A stretch of DNA of 64,000 nt, taken from positions 51,283 through 115,282 of the forward strand of contig NZ_RKLR01000010.1 in the NCBI RefSeq assembly GCF_019599465.1. The letters are read 5' to 3'. Source of the DNA: Haloarcula rubra. Lineage in GTDB: Archaea > Halobacteriota > Halobacteria > Halobacteriales > Haloarculaceae. The position numbers were made by a program, and so were the translations under genes. Of this stretch, positions 62,026-64,000 are shown one piece after another; position 1 is the first letter of the stretch, and each line of letters starts with the position of its first letter. Below the pieces are notes generated by a model that was not told the origin of the DNA, ran no database searches, and saw nothing but the letters and a program-made list of their open reading frames with translations.

Positions 62026-62820
62026 ATGTCCGGTGACCCATCCGACAAAGCACGTTCCACGGCCGTCAAGCAGCTGAAAGCACTCGGCCTCAGTACCTAC
62101 GCCGCCCGAACGTTCGTCGCACTCGTCAGTCTCAGAGAGGGTACCGCCCAAGACGTAAGCGAGGTCGCCGACGTCCCCCGGACACGCGTCTACGATGCAG
62201 CGGACGAACTCCGGGATCGTGGCCTCGTTGACGTAAAACAAGCCAATCCCAAACAGTATTGGGCGATTTCGACGGAGACGGCCGGCCGACACTTCGAGCA
62301 AGAATATAACCACCGCGTAACGTCTCTAACAGACGCGCTCGAGGCACTCGAAACCGCGAATCATACCATCGAACAGCGGGGCGTCTGGACAGTAACCGGC
62401 CGGGAGACGGTGACCGAGCGCGTGGTCGATTTCATCTCGGGAGCTGACGACGAGATCGTGTACATGACTTCCGAGAACCTGCTAACCGAAGAGATTGCCG
62501 ACCATATATCACGTGCTAGCGACCGTGGGGTATCGATTCGCCTCGGCGAGATGTCGGAATCCACCGAGGATCGTCTCGAACAGAGACTCCCTCACGCGCA
62601 ATTTTTCGAATCGTTGTGGGATTGGGCGGACACGCCAGCCGGACGGCTTCTGATGGTCGATCAGAAAAAAACACTCGTGAGCGTACTCGTCGACGGTGAT
62701 GGTGGCCACCCGCCCGAACCGCTTGACGAAACCGCTATCTGGGGTTCAGGGCCGACAAATAGTTTAGTCGTCGTCCTGAGAGCGATGTTCACCTGGCAGC
62801 TCGACAACAATCGGGAGTAG
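62026..62820 (+). CDS. TrmB-like regulator 4 (short form)
   Basis: 264 residues. Winged helix (GLSTYAARTFVALVSLREGT, VPRTRVYDAADELRDRG), then EIVYMTSENLLTEEIADHIS as the sensor strand region. It shares the whole plan of regulator 3, including WTVTGRETVTERV in place of WALSGNQGITSRT, so the pair arose by duplication. Lacks the long sugar-binding half. The neighbour is a HalOD1 protein. Confidence 0.8.
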   Translation: MSGDPSDKARSTAVKQLKALGLSTYAARTFVALVSLREGTAQDVSEVADVPRTRVYDAADELRDRGLVDVKQANPKQYWAISTETAGRHFEQEYNHRVTSLTDALEALETANHTIEQRGVWTVTGRETVTERVVDFISGADDEIVYMTSENLLTEEIADHISRASDRGVSIRLGEMSESTEDRLEQRLPHAQFFESLWDWADTPAGRLLMVDQKKTLVSVLVDGDGGHPPEPLDETAIWGSGPTNSLVVVLRAMFTWQLDNNRE

Positions 62821-62943
62821 TCTCGTACTCTGTAACTCAGAGAATCACAAAAACCATATGCAGACACAGTTCGTAAATTAGGGAACAGAAGTCATAGTGG
62901 TTCACCCTGCTGTCGCTACTCCCTCTACAACCGGTGATCGAAA

Positions 62944-63282
62944 ATGTGCGACGATACGAATAAGATAGGCAACTCGAATCCAACCGACCAGCCCGGAAGC
63001 TCAGACTCGACACGCACTACAGTTCATCGGAACTGGAAACAATCGGGCCAACCCAGTGTGACCATCGTCGAAGCCGTTACTGCGGCTACCGATCGGATGG
63101 CGGCAGACATGCCACCACTACACGAGACGATCGATACAGATGCCCTCGATGCGCTGCTCAATAGACAGTCATCGTCTGTAGCAGTCTCGTTTCGGTACGC
63201 CGATGCCGACGTCTCGATAAAAGGGAACGGTACCCTCGAAATCGAAGTCGGTGGATACCCATTCGAAGAAAACAACGAGTAA
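62944..63282 (+). CDS. HalOD1 output-domain protein
   Basis: 112 residues. The C-terminal 75 residues (VTIVEAVTAATDRMAADMPP, IDTDALDALLN, FRYADADVSIKGNGTLEIEV) are the HalOD1 domain, preceded by a Ser/Thr/Asn-rich 35-residue N-terminus. It resembles the protein at 16225-16446 in the same positions (IDTEALDQIF). Probably a stand-alone signalling output module. A short gap separates it from the TrmB-like gene. Confidence 0.75.
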   Translation: MCDDTNKIGNSNPTDQPGSSDSTRTTVHRNWKQSGQPSVTIVEAVTAATDRMAADMPPLHETIDTDALDALLNRQSSSVAVSFRYADADVSIKGNGTLEIEVGGYPFEENNE

Positions 63283-63374
63283 TGTAGACCGAGCGCTGAA
63301 GACGCATACTGGCGTTCTGTGACGCTCCAGCGGTTCTCATCGGTCTGCCGTGCAGATTCTGAGAAAAGTCTGTA

Positions 63375-63728
63375 TCAGGATAACTCCGTAGATGTATCCT
63401 CTCGATGACCGTCAATTACCTCAAGCAGGGAGAGAATGTTCTGAAACTCCTGGCCTCGGCACACGATGCTCTGATCCGCATCGTAATCGATCACGTTCGC
63501 TTCCTGTAACATCGGCAGATGAACGTGGTGAAGTTCGATACCTCGGTTTTCTACGGATCCGTTCGCATCTGAATTCATCGGACCCTCCCCACCCAGATGC
63601 TTCTTGAGTTGATCTACAGTCGTCCCGTCAGATGTCTCAGCCACCCGGCGGAGGATCTGTCGTCGCTGCTGTTTAAGCAGCAATCGTAGCGCTGTCTCGG
63701 TCGATATCGGCTCTTGTAAGTCGCTCAT
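63375..63728 (-). CDS. DUF7344-like HTH protein
   Basis: 117 residues from the ATG at 63728 (MSDLQEP); an ATG at 63743 is possible. ALRLLLKQQRRQILRRVAET, DQLKKHLGG, IELHHVHLPMLQEANVIDYD and a short C-terminal tail match the haloarchaeal winged-helix-like DUF7344 proteins (name from memory). A TATA-like TATAAAGTAT lies near 63786-63795. Likely a regulator with unknown targets. Confidence 0.7.
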   Translation of the reverse strand: MSDLQEPISTETALRLLLKQQRRQILRRVAETSDGTTVDQLKKHLGGEGPMNSDANGSVENRGIELHHVHLPMLQEANVIDYDADQSIVCRGQEFQNILSLLEVIDGHREDTSTELS

Positions 63729-63882
63729 GATTTGCCCCACCATGTTCCGACGGGACACTGGCTCGCATGAACATGGGCTAGATACTTTATATGCCCAGCA
63801 GAAACCAGTGTCGTTGACCCGAATCCTCAAAGTGTGTCGGCAACTCGAAAAGCAAATGAATTGATCCGGAGAAGGGCACTGT

Positions 63883-64000
63883 CTAGTTCTGGATGACCTC
63901 ACCTGGCGTTTTGCCGTCGAGTGCCTGGTTCGGTCGTTCGTGGTTGTAGTGGTGTCTGAAGCGTCGTAGCCACTGTTTCGCGCTGGATTGACTGCCCCTC
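63883..64000 (-). mobile_element. 3' end of an IS3/IS481-like transposase, cut by the window edge
   Basis: Only the last 38 codons are present. WLRRFRHHYNHERPNQALDG followed by KTPGEVIQN and stop is the typical C-terminus of integrase-core transposases. The rest lies beyond 64000. The element boundary should be near 63840-63880. Confidence 0.75.

Overview
The window is haloarchaeal (class Halobacteria). The proteins are Asp/Glu-rich, many exported proteins carry twin-arginine lipoprotein signals, several promoters have a TATA box about 25 bases before the start codon with no leader, and the families are typical of the group: HalOD1 output domain, TrmB-type regulators, TumE toxins, small CxxC zinc proteins and PAS/receiver histidine kinases. 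Genus cannot be fixed from the sequence alone. No rRNA, complete tRNA or CRISPR array is visible.

Bases 1-9300 are a defence and mobile-gene zone: an HNH protein overlapping a NurA-domain nuclease, a TumE/HTH toxin-antitoxin pair, an AbiEi/AbiEii type IV toxin-antitoxin operon, and a plasmid-like block (coiled-coil protein, PadR-type regulator, two convergent winged-helix proteins and an overlapping pair of unknown genes). Three copies of a 40-41 bp inverted-repeat element (outer 9-mers TTAACCAAC / GTTGGTTAA or a one-base variant) sit before the AbiE operon, after it, and after the unknown pair. A 46-base tRNA-like mini-structure lies in the middle.

Bases 9300-33500 are a patchwork: two paralogous receiver-PAS-histidine kinases, a HalOD1 protein, peroxiredoxin, small zinc proteins, a cupredoxin lipoprotein, a DUF302 protein, a heavy-metal P-type ATPase, an AT-rich type IIG restriction-modification gene and a TRAM protein. 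Between them lies debris: a truncated IS5-type transposase, a frameshifted Usp, an aldo/keto-reductase fragment, genes broken by stop codons, decayed relatives of the unknown pair at 8717-9270, and two tandem-repeat arrays at 29.9 and 31.1-31.4 kb.

Bases 33500-63000 form an orderly carbohydrate region. A TrmB regulator and a GH3 beta-glucosidase converge. An exported DyP-like protein and a CRTAC1-type repeat protein form an operon divergent from a five-gene family-5 (dipeptide/oligosaccharide-type) ABC transporter. A Gfo/Idh/MocA dehydrogenase and an NAD-dependent epimerase-like protein follow. The second module is a UgpC/MalK-type ATPase with a second TrmB, two membrane proteins, a glycogen-debranching-type glucosidase, and a binding protein with two permeases. 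Each module has its own candidate operator: GACCA/TGGT repeats bracketing TATA in the first, ACTACT-N2-AGTAGT in the second. Two divergent short TrmB paralogs, a HalOD1 protein, a DUF7344-like HTH protein and the end of an IS3/IS481-like transposase close the window.
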